In this document: positions 12,225-12,895 of the stretch, one piece after another
How positions within the stretch are numbered: position 1 is the stretch's first letter
Layout: every line of letters begins with the position of its first letter
DNA from: Sandaracinobacteroides sp964394815
GTDB taxonomy: Bacteria; Pseudomonadota; Alphaproteobacteria; Sphingomonadales; Sphingomonadaceae
Direction: 5' to 3'
Length of the DNA: 12,895 bases
Assembly (NCBI GenBank): GCA_964394815.1
Contig: CAYMZC010000067.1
Coordinates: 1-12,895, forward strand
Notes under the pieces: model-generated
Databases searched by the model: none
What the model saw: only the letters and a program-made list of their open reading frames with translations
What the model was told of the DNA's origin: nothing
Made by a program: the position numbers and the translations under genes

Positions 12225-12895
12225 ATGCCACCCGATTTCGACCCTTTGGCCCCCTTTGCCCTGCTGTGGGATGATGCGGCGCGCGCAGGCCGCCTCTTCA
12301 CCGCCCCGCACGCGCTGATCGAAACCGCCGACATCGGCGCCGGGCTGGCCGCCATGCGCGCTGCCATCGCATCCGGCGACTGGCTGGCCGGCGGCCTCTC
12401 CTACGAGGCAGGCCACGCGCTGGAACCGCGCCTTGCCGGCCAGGCGCACGGCACGGCCCGGCTGTGGTTCGGCCGTTTCGGCAGGCCCGCCATGCTCGCG
12501 GCGACAGACGTGGCGTCGATCCTCGAAACCCACCTCGCCCCTGCCATGACCGGCCCCGTAGAGCCGCTGGTCGCGCCTGCGGATTTCATCGCCGCCGTCG
12601 GCAAGGCGCAGGCGCTGATCGCCGCCGGAGACATATATCAGGCCAACCTGACCTTCCGGGCGATCGTGCCGTTTCGCGGCCACCCCGTCGCCCTGTTCGC
12701 GCGGCTTTTCCGGCCGGGCGCAGCCCCCCATGCGGCGCTGGTCCACCTTGGCGGCGGCCGCTGGTGGCTCAGCCTGTCGCCGGAACTCTTCTTCCGGCTG
12801 GAAGGCGGGCAAATCACGGCGCGGCCGATGAAGGGCACCGCCTCGCGCGGCGCGAGTGCAGCGGCGGATGATGCGGCGGCACGCGCCCTTGCCGA
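12225..12895 (+). CDS. pabB: Aminodeoxychorismate synthase component I, N-terminal part; cut by window end
   Basis: 223 codons are visible, running off the window. PabB converts chorismate and ammonia to 4-amino-4-deoxychorismate, the precursor of p-aminobenzoate and folate. Recognisable family stretches are LSYEAGHALEP (58–68), AGDIYQANLTF (134–144), SLSPELFFR (183–191) and ARPMKGTASRG (199–209). Lys203 in PMKGT matches the lysine that marks PabB and separates it from anthranilate and isochorismate synthases. ATG at 12225 is the only good start: an in-frame TAG lies at 12210 and no other start codon intervenes. There is no clear Shine-Dalgarno. In many relatives PabB is fused to the lyase PabC; whether that is so here cannot be seen. 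It is divergent from ahcY. Confidence 0.9.
   Translation, partial: MPPDFDPLAPFALLWDDAARAGRLFTAPHALIETADIGAGLAAMRAAIASGDWLAGGLSYEAGHALEPRLAGQAHGTARLWFGRFGRPAMLAATDVASILETHLAPAMTGPVEPLVAPADFIAAVGKAQALIAAGDIYQANLTFRAIVPFRGHPVALFARLFRPGAAPHAALVHLGGGRWWLSLSPELFFRLEGGQITARPMKGTASRGASAAADDAAARALA

Noticed and set aside
10465..12318. A 617-codon plus-strand open frame opposite ahcY, reaching into pabB.
   Set aside because: It is antisense to ahcY, one of the most conserved proteins in the window, and conflicts with the start of pabB.
12156..12812. A 218-codon minus-strand open frame opposite pabB.
   Set aside because: The plus strand encodes clear PabB motifs in the same place.
1..12895. A search by eye for a phage, transposon, CRISPR array, toxin-antitoxin pair or biosynthetic cluster.
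   Set aside because: No transposase, integrase, repeat-spacer array, tRNA-like site or unusual base composition block was found; all space is filled by core metabolic, repair and cell-wall genes.

Overview
The window is GC-rich chromosomal DNA, densely packed with housekeeping genes in long overlapping transcription units. It contains AddA/AddB (the alphaproteobacterial counterpart of RecBCD), the cell-wall recycling pair AmgK/MurU, and the order tsaE–amgK–murU–addB–addA–trxA. Together these point to an alphaproteobacterium, most likely a member of Sphingomonadales. That assignment rests on protein style and gene order as I remember them; no search was run. I see no insertion sequence, integrase, CRISPR array, tRNA or rRNA.

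Layout. (1) 1–477, minus: 5' part of a secreted PhoX-like (DUF839-type) protein; its 3' end lies beyond the window. Its leader can form a hairpin over the ribosome binding site. (2) 478–664: divergent promoter region with an AT-rich island. (3) 665–1570, plus: a glutathione S-transferase family protein with an unusual C-terminal extension. (4) 1607–1630: strong GC hairpin between convergent genes, probably a two-way terminator. (5) 12078 down to 1649, minus: seven genes in one direction, read as ahcY, tsaE, amgK, murU, addB, addA, trxA. Gaps are 13, 25 and 43 bases where genes do not overlap, and the amgK/murU/addB/addA junctions overlap by 4, 14 and 16 bases, so co-transcription with translational coupling is likely. 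(6) 12079–12224: 146-base divergent promoter region. (7) 12225–12895, plus: start of pabB (aminodeoxychorismate synthase component I), cut by the window end.

How the genes fit together. AhcY removes S-adenosylhomocysteine in the methyl cycle. TsaE supports t6A modification of tRNA. AmgK and MurU convert recycled N-acetylmuramic acid to UDP-MurNAc. AddA and AddB form the helicase-nuclease that processes double-strand breaks for RecA. TrxA reduces protein disulfides. PabB makes the folate precursor that feeds the one-carbon pool from which methionine and SAM are rebuilt. The grouping is conserved rather than one pathway. I found no convincing new defence or mobile system; the items most worth checking are the RBS-masking hairpins, the GST C-terminal extension, the absence of Fe-S cysteines in AddB and a short in-frame repeat in tsaE.
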